DNA of 64,000 bases from DATMFV01 sp035555975 (GCA_035555975.1 DATMFV010000035.1:62001-126000); one strand, 5' to 3'; shown: positions 1 through 8,411, counted from the first letter of the stretch. Program-made: numbers and translations. The notes: generated by a model not told the origin, from the sequence alone.

Positions 1-1
1 C

Positions 2-583
2 TTTGCCCACCACGAGGTCGGCATTGATTTCGAGCACGGGGCGCGGCTGATGGTCGATCACCTCGTCTCCCTCGGGCGGCGCCATCTCGCGTTTGTCTGC
101 ACCGGCTCGCGCTCCCCTTCGGTCAAGGCCCGGCAGCGCGGATGGCGGGCGGCGTGCAAGGCGCACGGGATCAAATGGACCCCCGACCGCTGCTTTTTCA
201 CCGAAAAACATGGCCACCCGGAGCTGCTTCAGGAGATCGCCGGGCGGGTCGTCGCCAGCCCGCTCCGGCCCGATGGCCTTTGCGCCGCCAACGACCAGAT
301 CGCCACCGCCCTGCTTCAGGCGCTCCACCGGCAGGGGCGGACCGTGCCCGACGAAGTCGCCGTCGTCGGCTTTGACGACACCGAGTTCTCCCGGCTCCTC
401 CCGCAGCCGCTCACCACCGTCCGCCAGCCGATCGCAGAATTTGCTAAACGCGCCGCCGCGATCGTCCTCCAACAGATCGACCAGCCCGATACCGATTACC
501 AGCGGGTGCTGCTCCCGCCCGAACTGGTGGTGCGGGAGACCACGGTCAAACCGCCGGGCGATCCAATGACGGACGCCGGTTGA
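2..583 (+). CDS. LacI-family transcriptional regulator, C-terminal part (5' truncated by window)
   Basis: The reading frame is open from base 2 and ends with TGA at 583, so the gene starts before the window and its helix-turn-helix is not visible. About 193 residues remain. They show the end of a periplasmic-binding-protein-like sensor domain of the LacI type: a block with GRRHLAFV, then PDGLCAANDQIA, then PDEVAVVGFDDTEFS and LTTVRQPI near the end. These are the usual landmarks of the second subdomain, which binds a sugar-like effector. The target genes cannot be told from this fragment. The next gene is convergent, 43 bases away. An internal ATG at 50 is not the true start, because homology continues upstream of it. 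Confidence 0.9.
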   Translation, partial: FAHHEVGIDFEHGARLMVDHLVSLGRRHLAFVCTGSRSPSVKARQRGWRAACKAHGIKWTPDRCFFTEKHGHPELLQEIAGRVVASPLRPDGLCAANDQIATALLQALHRQGRTVPDEVAVVGFDDTEFSRLLPQPLTTVRQPIAEFAKRAAAIVLQQIDQPDTDYQRVLLPPELVVRETTVKPPGDPMTDAG

Positions 584-625
584 GGAGACGCCCCATAGCG
601 AAACACCTTGTACCGGGGAATGAGG

Positions 626-1420
626 CTACCCTTCGATTAAATAAACCGCTTGCTGAACACTCGGCGCGGTGACTTCGAAGGTTTGCCCGTCGATCTCGCG
701 GAATCCCTGCCGGTGCCGGGGCAGCCTGCCACGGGAGACGAGCTGCAAACGGAGAGTGACCGGTTTTTCCACCATGAACGGAGGGATCTCCGCGCATCGT
801 TTCACCGCCTCTCTGGTCTTCTCCTGAATCACTCTCCGCGCTTCTCCGGGGGAAAGGAAGATGGCCCCTTCGATACCAATGCCTTGCTTGACCTCCGCCT
901 TGACCGCGTGGGGTAGAAAAGCTTCGGTTTCCGCCACGGTCTTGTCATCTCCGCTGACCATGATCACCGGCACTCCATGATCTCCCGCAATGCCCGCATC
1001 GACGGCAATCTCCCCCGCTTTCACGCCATTGAGCCAGAAATTCTGCCACAGCAGCGAGTTCGCCGTATGTTCCAGAACCCCGAAGGGGGTGCCCGCCATC
1101 GCATGGTAGCCAAGGAGAATCAAACCATCAAACTGCCTGATACCGGGCATTCTGCCCATCTGGCTCTCTCCCATGATATAGCGTGCCCCGGGATGGAGCT
1201 GGTCGAAAACAAGATTGAAGCAGGTTCCATGGACATCCCTCACGACCACTTCCGTCGCACCTGCTTCCAGACAGGCTTCCACGCAGGCATTCACCTCCCG
1301 GGTCATCTGGAGGCGACCTTCAGGGTAGTGAAGCTCCCCCACACGAACCTGGGATGCCCGGCAGATTCCGCTGATCCCCTCCATATCCACCAGAATATAG
1401 ATTTTCTTCTGCTGCTTCAT
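626..1420 (-). CDS. M55 family D-aminopeptidase (DppA-like)
   Basis: A 264-residue protein of the peptidase M55 family, zinc enzymes that remove N-terminal D-amino acids. Visible landmarks are VDMEGISG near residues 11-18 with the metal-binding Asp and Glu, RDVHG near residue 70, a GYHAMAGTPFG segment and AGDHGVPVIMVSGDD. I start at 1420 rather than the longer 1498, because GGGAG-like bases (GGGAG) lie about six bases upstream of this ATG and the family begins just before the DMEG motif. There is no signal peptide, so it is probably cytoplasmic. It lies 41 bases downstream of the DUF4838 gene on the same strand and is probably co-transcribed with it. The substrate is not known; peptides with D-residues are the family expectation. 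Confidence 0.87.
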   Translation of the reverse strand: MKQQKKIYILVDMEGISGICRASQVRVGELHYPEGRLQMTREVNACVEACLEAGATEVVVRDVHGTCFNLVFDQLHPGARYIMGESQMGRMPGIRQFDGLILLGYHAMAGTPFGVLEHTANSLLWQNFWLNGVKAGEIAVDAGIAGDHGVPVIMVSGDDKTVAETEAFLPHAVKAEVKQGIGIEGAIFLSPGEARRVIQEKTREAVKRCAEIPPFMVEKPVTLRLQLVSRGRLPRHRQGFREIDGQTFEVTAPSVQQAVYLIEG

Positions 1421-1461
1421 ATAAAACTCCCGGCTTGAAAAGAGGCGTTTGGGGTCATCTT

Positions 1462-3651
1462 CTATTTTACCCGGCGGAAGGCTCCTCCGGTCTTCCATAG
1501 CTGATAGACGGAACCGATCGCCAGCGGCTCCGTGCGAAATTTCTCGCGATGCCAGTCCAGCAGCTTCTGATGGGCTTCCACTGGATCTTCGCTTTCCGCA
1601 GTGGCCCGATAGATCTCCGCATAATCAAGCCCGGTCCTTAGCAGGGCAATTCTGGCTTTGATCTTCTCATCACCGGCCGCTTCTTCATCGGCCTGCCGCA
1701 GGAGTCCGCGCAGCGAAGCCATGGTTTCGGGATCGAACGCCTCAAAGTAGGAAGCCTGAAACGCCGTCCTGCCCCTGGCTTTCTTGGATGACGCTTTGGC
1801 CTCCGGGTCGCGCTCTTCCTCGCGCAATTGCTCCTCAATCCTGGAAGGTACAGACCGGGCCATCTGATCGGTGGCCTCTTCCAGCTTTGCAAAATAGAGA
1901 ACCATCGGCTCGGCGGCCGGTCCAAAACCGGCCCGGCAGTAGTCGTTGATGATCGCAGTGACATCCGCGGAGGGGTCCCAGAGGAGTTTCGTGAGCAGAT
2001 AGTAGTTAAGACCATCGGTCGCCCAGTGTCCGAAAAGAGCGGAGAAATCCCCGGCCGTCATCCCGGTTTGGTAGCAATGCTTGAGATCCTCGCTGAGCCG
2101 TCGGGCAAAAACGCGCGGCAGACCGTCTCCGGAAACAAAGGTATTCGGGCGCAGGATGATCCGGGAAGCCTGGTGGCACCATCCGTCCCAACGCTCCCGA
2201 TCCAGAGCCCGCAGGTTTTCATCCTCATATTTAAAACCGACAAAGGCAATGGTGATGGCCGGGTGCACCTTGATGCCCAGCGGCGCGTCGCGATAAGCAC
2301 TATAGCCATAAGCGCCAACTCTGGCATTGGGGATCGTTCTGGTCACCTCTTCGGCGATGCGGTTGTAGAAAGTCACCACCCGATTGGTCAGAGAGGGATA
2401 ATCCACGGTGAAGCGTTGATTGTCCCGCGAAAAAAGCAGGGAGACGCGATGGGCGTTTTCCGGATCAAGCTTCCGGCATTCCTCACACATGCAAAACCAG
2501 TTTTTGGTGCCGCCATCGTTGGGAGAAATGGAGGCGCAGTCAAGGTCCGGATTTTCCTGATAAGCCTGGAGGACCTGTTTGGCCGCCTGAAGGGCCACTT
2601 CGGGGTTGGACTGGCACAGGCGGACTCTTTCAGGAGACTGCACGCGCGATCCGTTGGGCTGCAAGGCAAACCAATCGGGGTGTTCCTTGCCAAACCGCTC
2701 ATACCAATTGCCGTAGGCATGCCGATATTGCAAATTGACACTGGAGCCGATTTTGTGTCGGTTGAGCCATTGTGCCCTTTCCTGAACCAAAGCTTCATAA
2801 TCCGCAGGATCGACACCCAGCAGTTGAATGCCTTTTTCGGCGCGATCATTAAGGGATGAATTGCGGAACGTGCGTTGAGCCATGGCCGGTTCGTCCTGTT
2901 CGTGGATCGGTGCGAGCACGATACGGTCTGATTTTGGAAGGATGGTCCCGAGTTCTCCCGGCCAGAGCCAGCGAACGCCGAAATGGTTTTCAAGAAGGCT
3001 AGCCGTACCGAAATAGGTGCCCTTTACCTCCATTCGGCCCGGGCTGCGATCATTTCCGAGAATAAACAACCATGGGCCGCGCGTGATCAACCGATAGCCT
3101 TCGGGTCGTAAGCCGTCCGGCCCGAGGCCGCTTTTCCTGGCCTGCGCGGTCCCGCCGATCCAGATGGCATGAGGCCAGGAGCGACCCGCCGAATCGTTGA
3201 CGCGGAAAGATCCCTTGCCATCCTCCTCAACCCGCAATTCCTTTTCCGGAAGGACAAGGAAGCTACCCCCGGTCATTCCCTCCAGCGTGGTTTTCAGAAG
3301 CTCCGCAGCCTCCCTTTCAACCTCGGTGGGAGCGGCGGGAATCACCAGAATCGTCCGCGATTGGCCGCTTTCAAAAAGGATCGCCTCTTCACCTTCGGCC
3401 GGAAGTTTTTGAAAACGGCTTTCCAGTTTTTGCCGAATCGGGGGCGATCCACTTTCGGTTCGGGCAACCGGCTTGCCCAGCGGCACCGTCCCCCATTGGT
3501 CGGAGGCACCGGCAAACGGGGCGATTGCAACCGAAAACAGCAGCGACAAGGCGATCCCACCGGGAAGCCAAGCGCCTTTCTTCTTCAAGGCGACGGACTC
3601 CGCAAGAAGGGAGGGGAAGCAGGATTGGGGAAGGTCTGGTTTTTTGTTCAT
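1462..3651 (-). CDS. DUF4838 domain-containing secreted protein (glycoside-hydrolase-like)
   Basis: About 729 residues with a hydrophobic N-terminal segment (IALSLLFSVAIAPFAGA) that looks like a signal peptide, so it is probably exported. The rest matches the DUF4838 type found in Verrucomicrobia and Bacteroidetes: an alpha/beta N-terminal domain (ILVIPAAPTEVEREAAELL), then YFGTASLLENHFGVRWLWPG, then a central barrel-like region with WFALQPNGSR and CMCEECRKLD. Such proteins are predicted carbohydrate-active enzymes, but I know of no proven reaction. The ATG at 3651 is chosen over 3669 and 3672; none has a good ribosome-binding site. A TTGACA box and a TTACGTAA palindrome lie upstream, facing the divergent PEP-CTERM gene, so a shared LacI regulator is likely. 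Confidence 0.8.
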   Translation of the reverse strand: MNKKPDLPQSCFPSLLAESVALKKKGAWLPGGIALSLLFSVAIAPFAGASDQWGTVPLGKPVARTESGSPPIRQKLESRFQKLPAEGEEAILFESGQSRTILVIPAAPTEVEREAAELLKTTLEGMTGGSFLVLPEKELRVEEDGKGSFRVNDSAGRSWPHAIWIGGTAQARKSGLGPDGLRPEGYRLITRGPWLFILGNDRSPGRMEVKGTYFGTASLLENHFGVRWLWPGELGTILPKSDRIVLAPIHEQDEPAMAQRTFRNSSLNDRAEKGIQLLGVDPADYEALVQERAQWLNRHKIGSSVNLQYRHAYGNWYERFGKEHPDWFALQPNGSRVQSPERVRLCQSNPEVALQAAKQVLQAYQENPDLDCASISPNDGGTKNWFCMCEECRKLDPENAHRVSLLFSRDNQRFTVDYPSLTNRVVTFYNRIAEEVTRTIPNARVGAYGYSAYRDAPLGIKVHPAITIAFVGFKYEDENLRALDRERWDGWCHQASRIILRPNTFVSGDGLPRVFARRLSEDLKHCYQTGMTAGDFSALFGHWATDGLNYYLLTKLLWDPSADVTAIINDYCRAGFGPAAEPMVLYFAKLEEATDQMARSVPSRIEEQLREEERDPEAKASSKKARGRTAFQASYFEAFDPETMASLRGLLRQADEEAAGDEKIKARIALLRTGLDYAEIYRATAESEDPVEAHQKLLDWHREKFRTEPLAIGSVYQLWKTGGAFRRVK

Positions 3652-3677
3652 TGAAGGAAACGGTGCCATCATTTATT

Positions 3678-3688
3678 ATTACGTAAGT
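3678..3688 (-). promoter_or_regulatory. TTACGTAA operator in the DUF4838 promoter
   Basis: The palindrome TTACGTAA sits at 3679-3686. On the minus strand a TTGACA box (3708-3703) lies 16 bases upstream, so the palindrome overlaps the expected -10 position. The same arrangement occurs on the plus strand at 3839-3850. Repression by the LacI regulator at 5414-6511 is inferred, because that gene carries the same site upstream. Confidence 0.6.
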
Positions 3689-3817
3689 TTTTTCGTGATG
3701 ACTGTCAACGCTTTTTGAATTTTTCAGAAAATGGCGATGTGTCTGATAAAAATCAGCCCATTAAAGGGAAAAATCCGATCCGGAATGCTCCGAAATCTTC
3801 CGTTTTCAAAAATAGCA

Positions 3818-3846
3818 TTGACAAGTCCCCACATAAAAACTTACGT
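3818..3846 (+). promoter_or_regulatory. Promoter of the PEP-CTERM/pseudopilin pair
   Basis: A perfect TTGACA (3818-3823) is followed after 17 bases by TTACGT (3841-3846), which is part of the operator palindrome. Transcription would start near 3853, almost at the ATG at 3856, so the message would have little or no leader. Confidence 0.5.
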
Positions 3847-3850
3847 AAGT
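3839..3850 (+). promoter_or_regulatory. ACTTACGTAAGT operator (12-base perfect palindrome)
   Basis: A perfect 12-base palindrome directly upstream of the ATG at 3856, covering the expected -10 box. It has the central CG step common in LacI-family operators. It matches sites at 3678-3688 and 6563-6572. Confidence 0.65.
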
Positions 3851-3855
3851 CTTCC

Positions 3856-4761
3856 ATGAAACAGATCCTGTCCCCCCTTCTCGCCCTTGTTCTGATCATT
3901 GCAGGCGCTTCCTTGCTGCACGGGGCATCCGTGATTCTTGACGATACCTTTTCCTCCGCTTCCGGCACGCCGGCCGCCATGGGATACCATACCTCTTCAA
4001 ATGACGCCGGCCTGACCTTTACTGATCCCGATGCAAGCGATAACACGATGCGCTTTGCCGTCGTGAACAATACAGGGAACCAAGGCGTCTTTAAGCAGTT
4101 CCCGACGGTCAACCTGTCCGATGGTGAAACCTTGCGCCTCTCCTTGAAGATCACGGCTCTTTCAGTGGCCGCAATCGTCAACCAGCTTCAGATCGCTCTG
4201 GTTCATTCCCCCGTCACGTATACCTCCAACCAGGCGGTCGAGATCTGGAGCTATACATCCGGTTACGCCTTTTACTTCGACACAGGCTCGGGCAATACAG
4301 GCGTCAACGTCCGCTCGAAATCTTCCGAGGCAACCGCCCGCAGTATCTTTTATTCAAGCTTGCGCGGAACGGGAAGCGGGACCCTGCTGGATGGAAACAG
4401 CTATTCCCTGACGCTTGAAATTGAACGCGTTGATAGCGCCACCTCCCTGCTGAAGGCGGATATTGATGGCGTTTCGGTATTTACCAGCCCCATTGAGCAT
4501 ACGGGCACGCCTTATGTCAGCTTTAACACGATTGCCATTGGTCTTCGGGTGGGGTCAAATATGACGGTTCGCTCTCTGGAATTCGAACAGGTTCTGTTGA
4601 GCGTGGTTGCCGTGCCGGAACCGGATATGAGGATGATGGGGGTGCTCGGCATTGCCGGAATGGTTTTGACCCGGGCCTTGCGAGACAGGCGCAGCCGGCA
4701 GCTTCTTTTTCAGTCATCTGCCAACAGAAATGAAACAAGCTCTGCTTCATGCAAAAACTGA
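3856..4761 (+). CDS. PEP-CTERM sorted surface protein
   Basis: A 301-residue secreted protein. The start at 3856 gives a clean signal peptide (MKQILSPLLALVLIIAGASL); the frame is open further upstream to 3715, but that part lacks signal character and covers the promoter. The middle is rich in beta-strand-like sequence and begins VILDDTFSSASGTP, as in jelly-roll or concanavalin-like domains; carbohydrate binding is possible but unproven. The C-terminus has VPEPDMRMM, a hydrophobic stretch and RDRRSR, the PEP-CTERM signal read by exosortases. Oddly, about 18 residues follow the Arg cluster; such tails normally end there. The stop overlaps the start of the next gene by 13 bases, so the two are probably translated together. 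Confidence 0.85.
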   Translation: MKQILSPLLALVLIIAGASLLHGASVILDDTFSSASGTPAAMGYHTSSNDAGLTFTDPDASDNTMRFAVVNNTGNQGVFKQFPTVNLSDGETLRLSLKITALSVAAIVNQLQIALVHSPVTYTSNQAVEIWSYTSGYAFYFDTGSGNTGVNVRSKSSEATARSIFYSSLRGTGSGTLLDGNSYSLTLEIERVDSATSLLKADIDGVSVFTSPIEHTGTPYVSFNTIAIGLRVGSNMTVRSLEFEQVLLSVVAVPEPDMRMMGVLGIAGMVLTRALRDRRSRQLLFQSSANRNETSSASCKN

Positions 4762-5417
4762 CACCAAAAAGGCATTCGGGATTCAGCCTGATGGAGATCA
4801 TTGTCTCCGTGGTGATCCTGCTGGTTCTGGCGGTCGTTCTGTGGTCTGTGATGAGATCGGCTTCGGCCAAAGCAAAGGGGATAAAATGTTCCGGGAATCT
4901 TAAAAACATTTACGTGGCGTCCATGGCCTATGCCGTCGAACACAACGGCTACCTTCCCAGATACCGCGCCTCGGGCAATGGTCCCTTCTGGCAAAGCCGC
5001 ATCAAGCCGTATCTGGATGGAAGTGTGTTCGGGGATTCATCTCCCTACACCATTCGCTGCCCCAGCCAGCCGGGATGGTACTCATCCTTTCACTATGCCA
5101 TGAACGCCGGGATCTCCTCTTCCGAAACGCCGGACGGAAGCTGGAAGTTTCAGTCGATAGCCGTCCCCTCGGAAGGTTTTTTTGTAACCGACACACCGTT
5201 GGAGAAAAACGTCTCCTGGCGCGTCACTTATGCCAATATTGATCCCGCACAGAGCGATTGCCTCATAGGGTACAATCATGGGGAAAAGGCCAATCTCCTC
5301 TTTTTGGACGGTCATGTTGAGGCGCGTGCTCCCCAACAAATACCGCAGCCTGAGCAGCGCCCCGGCAATCACCCCCGTCATCTTGAGTGGCAACGTTTCT
5401 GGCGTCCGGATCTTTAG
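4749..5417 (+). CDS. Type II secretion-like pseudopilin with H-X9-DG motif
   Basis: A 222-residue protein with a prepilin-type N-terminus: GFSLMEIIVSVV, with Gly11-Phe12 as the expected cleavage point and Glu at position 5 of the mature protein, followed by one membrane helix. Near the end is HGEKANLLFLDGHVE, the H-X9-DG motif of the Planctomycetes-Verrucomicrobia prepilin-associated proteins. The part between looks like the usual globular domain with CxxxxxW and CPSQPGW. The tail after the motif is longer and more polar than in the other three copies here. It overlaps the PEP-CTERM gene by 13 bases and the convergent LacI gene by 4 bases. Its role is not established; a pseudopilin-like surface structure linked to glycan use is inferred. 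Confidence 0.88.
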   Translation: MQKLTPKRHSGFSLMEIIVSVVILLVLAVVLWSVMRSASAKAKGIKCSGNLKNIYVASMAYAVEHNGYLPRYRASGNGPFWQSRIKPYLDGSVFGDSSPYTIRCPSQPGWYSSFHYAMNAGISSSETPDGSWKFQSIAVPSEGFFVTDTPLEKNVSWRVTYANIDPAQSDCLIGYNHGEKANLLFLDGHVEARAPQQIPQPEQRPGNHPRHLEWQRFWRPDL

Positions 5418-6511
5418 AGCGGTTTACGGGCTCCGCAGGATTCGCGAACCTCCAACGTGCAAGGGGAGAGCACGATACGATCTTCCGATGAGAGGGGTTG
5501 CTCCTTTAAAGCTCTTGTCAGGTAATCCAGTGCGCCGGATGCAATGTTTTCGTAAGGAAGTGAAGCTGTGGTCAGGCGGGGGAAAAGGTAATTGCCAAGG
5601 CGTTGATTTTCATAGCCGATCACCGCGACATCATCGGGAATGCGGATGCCATGTCGCTGGCAATAGCCATACACGCCAAGCGCCCAACCGTCATCATAGC
5701 ATAGCACGGCATCCGGGCGTCCTCCGCTTTCCCAGACTTCGGCAAAAGCCTGCTCTCCCGCGCCATAGGAGAAGAGTCCTGACTGATCGCTGGGCGGCTT
5801 GATATAGGGAATCGCCTGCTCAAAAGAAAGCCCGTGATCCCGGGCGGCCTGCTGAAAGCCCTCTACAGCGGCAAACGCGGTATTCTGCACCAGATCTGTC
5901 AATCCACTGGCCCACCGATGGAGGTAAATCAGCTTCCTGCGTCCCTGAAGGATCGCGTGCCGCGTGAGTTGATACATGGCCTGACATCTGTCGGCTCCAA
6001 AGAACGGAATGCCCGGCAGTTTGATGCCGGTGATACTGACAATGGGGATATGCACCTCCTGAAAGCGCTTGAGCTGCGCGAGGTCAAAATCGTCCGCAAA
6101 GCCCGATAGGACCAGTCCTTCGATGTTGGCATCCAGCATGACCGTACACGCTGAGATTTCATCATTTCGGGACAGTCGCATGACCTGATCCGCCATCGGC
6201 ATCGCCAGCGGCTGGTAGCCCTTGGCATGGATCGCTTGGATGATCTGATAGAGCCGCCGACTCTCCACATCTTTATCCCGCCCGAAGTGGAATACACCGA
6301 TCAGGCCGCTGCGAACCCCTCTCAACGCCCGCGCCGATGCAGAAGGCCGGTAGCCGAGCTTGCGGGCGGCGGCGATGACCTTTTCGCGCATTTCGGGGGC
6401 AAACTTGTCATTGCGTTTGTTCGATAATATTGAGGAAACCGTCGTTTGGTGAATCCCGAGGTTTCGGGCGATCTCTGCCTGTGTTACATTTCGGGTCGGT
6501 GAAACTCCCAT
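5414..6511 (-). CDS. LacI-family transcriptional regulator
   Basis: 365 residues. Residues 9-57 form the LacI helix-turn-helix and hinge (VTQAEIARNLGIHQTTVSSI, then AAARKLGYRPSASARAL). The sensor domain follows, with GLIGVFHFGRD, NIEGLVLSGFADD, a PDAVLCYDDGWALGVYGY block and IPDDVAVIGYENQRLG. It is convergent with the pseudopilin gene. TTACGTAA-type sites lie in its own upstream region (6516-6525 and 6563-6572) and in the divergent promoters at 3.68 and 3.84 kb, so it probably represses itself, the DUF4838/M55 pair and the PEP-CTERM/pseudopilin pair. The effector is unknown, probably a sugar released by the local enzymes. Confidence 0.93.
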   Translation of the reverse strand: MGVSPTRNVTQAEIARNLGIHQTTVSSILSNKRNDKFAPEMREKVIAAARKLGYRPSASARALRGVRSGLIGVFHFGRDKDVESRRLYQIIQAIHAKGYQPLAMPMADQVMRLSRNDEISACTVMLDANIEGLVLSGFADDFDLAQLKRFQEVHIPIVSITGIKLPGIPFFGADRCQAMYQLTRHAILQGRRKLIYLHRWASGLTDLVQNTAFAAVEGFQQAARDHGLSFEQAIPYIKPPSDQSGLFSYGAGEQAFAEVWESGGRPDAVLCYDDGWALGVYGYCQRHGIRIPDDVAVIGYENQRLGNYLFPRLTTASLPYENIASGALDYLTRALKEQPLSSEDRIVLSPCTLEVRESCGARKPL

Positions 6512-6515
6512 AGTT

Positions 6516-6525
6516 CTTTCGTAAT
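6516..6525 (-). promoter_or_regulatory. Degenerate TTACGAAAG site at the LacI gene start
   Basis: Minus-strand ATTACGAAAG differs from the ATTACGTAAG form by one base and lies 4 bases before the ATG at 6511. It may be a second, weaker autoregulatory site. Confidence 0.35.
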
Positions 6526-6562
6526 GATGCCAAATGAAAGGCCACTTGCAAGAGAAGATTGA

Positions 6563-6572
6563 ATTACGTAAT
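6563..6572 (-). promoter_or_regulatory. ATTACGTAAT operator upstream of the LacI gene
   Basis: A perfect 10-base palindrome 52 bases before the LacI start. It carries the same TTACGTAA core as the sites at 3.68 and 3.84 kb. It also contains the TAA stop codon of the gene at 6564-7127. Confidence 0.6.
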
Positions 6573-7127
6573 AACGAAAATCATCGGGGAAGGCCGCCTC
6601 GTAGAGTGAGACTCTTGGGAAAATGCCGGTTTCGGCGGCGGCGCGTAGCGAAACTCCTTGTGCCGCACCTTGCCCCCGGCGCGGGAGATCCAGCCCCCGG
6701 CGACGATCGCGCCCAGCGCCAGGAAAAAAGTCAGCCAGAAGAGCGGCCTTCGGCTTCGTGGCCACCGCAGCGGCACGAAGAGGGCCGCCGCCGCCGCCGC
6801 CACCACCACGTAAAAGAGAGGAAGGACGGTTTCGGCGCGATCACGGTGGATCTCCAGCCAGGCGCGGCCATCGTCATCGGCGATGACCGAGATCTGCTCG
6901 TAACCCCGGTGGCCAAACTCCGCCACCGGCCAGGCGGCCAGCGCGCCGATCGCCACCAGCGTCAGCGCGACCACCTCCCCCCGGCGATGCCGAACCAGCG
7001 TGGCCATCACCATCGCCAGCCACCCGAACCCGAGGCCGTAGACGACCACCGGGTGGAGCAGCGCATGCCAATATTCCGGCTGCCGCAGCGCGATATCAAG
7101 GCTTTCGCGGAAGGTGAGAGGTTCCAT
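6564..7127 (-). CDS. Small integral membrane protein, function unknown
   Basis: 187 residues with about four hydrophobic segments: around residues 25-45 (VVVYGLGFGWLAMVMATL), 52-70 (VALTLVAIGALAAWPVAEF), 100-117 (VLPLFYVVVAAAAAALFV) and 128-146. A loop with ISVIADDDGRAWLEIHRDRA lies between the second and third. I do not recognise a family with confidence; DUF2231-like membrane proteins have a similar plan. It starts 15 bases after the EVE-domain gene on the same strand and is probably translated from the same message. Its stop codon lies inside the operator of the downstream LacI gene. Confidence 0.65.
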   Translation of the reverse strand: MEPLTFRESLDIALRQPEYWHALLHPVVVYGLGFGWLAMVMATLVRHRRGEVVALTLVAIGALAAWPVAEFGHRGYEQISVIADDDGRAWLEIHRDRAETVLPLFYVVVAAAAAALFVPLRWPRSRRPLFWLTFFLALGAIVAGGWISRAGGKVRHKEFRYAPPPKPAFSQESHSTRRPSPMIFVIT

Positions 7128-7142
7128 GGCCGCCTTGAACGA

Positions 7143-7556
7143 TCAACCGCCGCTTTTCCCGAGCTTCACCACCGTATCAAACGCTTCCTTTTCAAACGGC
7201 ATCACCGAAAGGCGCGACTGGCGGACCAACGGCGTCTCCGCCAGCACCGGATCGGCCTTGATCGCCTCGAGCGTGACCGGATGCGCCAGCGCCTTGAGCG
7301 GCTTGAGATCAACGCAGACCCAGTCGCCCTTGGTGGCGGTCGGGTCCGGGTAGGCTTCCCTGATCACCTGCGCCACGCCGACGATCTCCTTGCCAACTAC
7401 GCTATGGTAATAAAGCACGCGATCCCCCTTGCGCATCGCCTTGAGGTTGTTGCGCGCCTGAAAATTGCGAACGCCGGTCCACGCCGTCGAGCCGTCCGCC
7501 ACAAAAGTATCCCAGGCATAAGCCGTCGGTTCCTGCTTCACGAGCCAGTAGTTCAT
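7143..7556 (-). CDS. EVE domain-containing protein
   Basis: 137 residues that form one EVE domain, a PUA-like fold that in other proteins recognises modified bases. Visible landmarks are MNYWLVKQEP at the start, WTGVRNFQARNNLKAMRKGD, VLYYHSVVGKEIVGVAQV and YPDPTA, in the usual order and length for stand-alone bacterial EVE proteins. The start at 7556 is set by this conserved N-terminus; the open frame upstream to 7880 does not resemble the family. No restriction or DNA-modification gene is nearby, so its target is unknown. Cytoplasmic. Confidence 0.88.
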   Translation of the reverse strand: MNYWLVKQEPTAYAWDTFVADGSTAWTGVRNFQARNNLKAMRKGDRVLYYHSVVGKEIVGVAQVIREAYPDPTATKGDWVCVDLKPLKALAHPVTLEAIKADPVLAETPLVRQSRLSVMPFEKEAFDTVVKLGKSGG

Positions 7557-7631
7557 GGGATCGCATGTTGCGTTGAAACACCCACAAAAGCAACCCCGCG
7601 CTCCAGGGCATTTTTTCCGCTGCGGGCTGGC

Positions 7632-7648
7632 ATTGCAACGATTGCAAT
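7632..7648 (+). promoter_or_regulatory. ATTGCAA-3-TTGCAAT inverted repeat, candidate LacI operator
   Basis: A perfect 7-3-7 inverted repeat with core AACGATT, 45 bases before the pseudopilin ATG at 7693. Its core resembles AACGGTT upstream of the DUF1961 gene at 15078, so both may be targets of the LacI regulator at 13832-14944. Confidence 0.45.
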
Positions 7649-7692
7649 GAAAAGGGCTTGTTTGAGCTGAAAGGGAGCCGGATGATCCCGGC

Positions 7693-8397
7693 ATGCTTTC
7701 TCCCTCCCTACCCGCGAGGCTCCCTGCCGGGCGCGGCTTCACCGTGACAGAACTGCTGGTGAGCATTGCCTGCCTGGCGACGCTGATCCTGCTGGTAGCC
7801 ACGGTCTCCGCTCCCGTACTAAGGAACGCCCGGGAGGTCAAATGCATCACCCACCTGCGGCATCTCCACCGCGCCTGCATGGCTTATGTCGCCGACAAGA
7901 ACGGTTACTTCCCAAGCTACCGCCCCGACCACTCCTCCTCCCACGCCATCAACCCCGGCATTGCAGATTATCTCGGCCTCAAAGGGGTGCAATACCTCTC
8001 CGCCGATGACTATAGGGAAACCGTCTTTACCTGTCCGGAGATCCAGACCACCAGCTACCGTTCCGGGCGTCCCTACCTGATGAACCTCGTCATCAATACC
8101 CGGACCACCATCGGGCACGGGATGAGCGACCCCCTGTTGATCAAAAAGCCGTCGCTGGTGGAAAACCCGGCGCGCCTGATGCTCTTTACCGAAGGGGCTT
8201 ACAACCCCACTCCCGGGAGCACGGTGACACCGCCCGCCTATAACTACCATACCCACGTCAACTGGGCGATGATGGAGCGGATGGCCGCTCCCCACCGCGG
8301 CAAACAGAACGTCATTCATCTCGACGGCCATGTCGCCGCCTACACGCTGGCCGAAATCCCCACGGTTCGCGACACCCCGTTCTGGTCCGGCAAGTAA
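7693..8397 (+). CDS. Type II secretion-like pseudopilin with H-X9-DG motif
   Basis: 234 residues. The prepilin signal is GRGFTVTELLVSIACLATL with cleavage expected after Gly15 and Glu at mature position 5. The globular part contains CITHLRHLHRACMAYVADKN and TCPEIQTT; near the end HRGKQNVIHLDGHV gives the H-X9-DG motif and the chain ends FWSGK, close to the FWTGK end of the copy at 54484. It heads the cluster of polysaccharide-degrading proteins that follows after 14 bases and has a LacI-type inverted repeat upstream. The exact role of this family is not known. Confidence 0.9.
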   Translation: MLSPSLPARLPAGRGFTVTELLVSIACLATLILLVATVSAPVLRNAREVKCITHLRHLHRACMAYVADKNGYFPSYRPDHSSSHAINPGIADYLGLKGVQYLSADDYRETVFTCPEIQTTSYRSGRPYLMNLVINTRTTIGHGMSDPLLIKKPSLVENPARLMLFTEGAYNPTPGSTVTPPAYNYHTHVNWAMMERMAAPHRGKQNVIHLDGHVAAYTLAEIPTVRDTPFWSGK

Positions 8398-8411
8398 CAT
8401 TTTTCCCCTTT

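Noticed and set aside
5300..5417. Frameshift near the end of the pseudopilin at 4749
   Set aside because: The tail is unusual, but no other frame gives a better match to the FWSGK-type end of the other copies.
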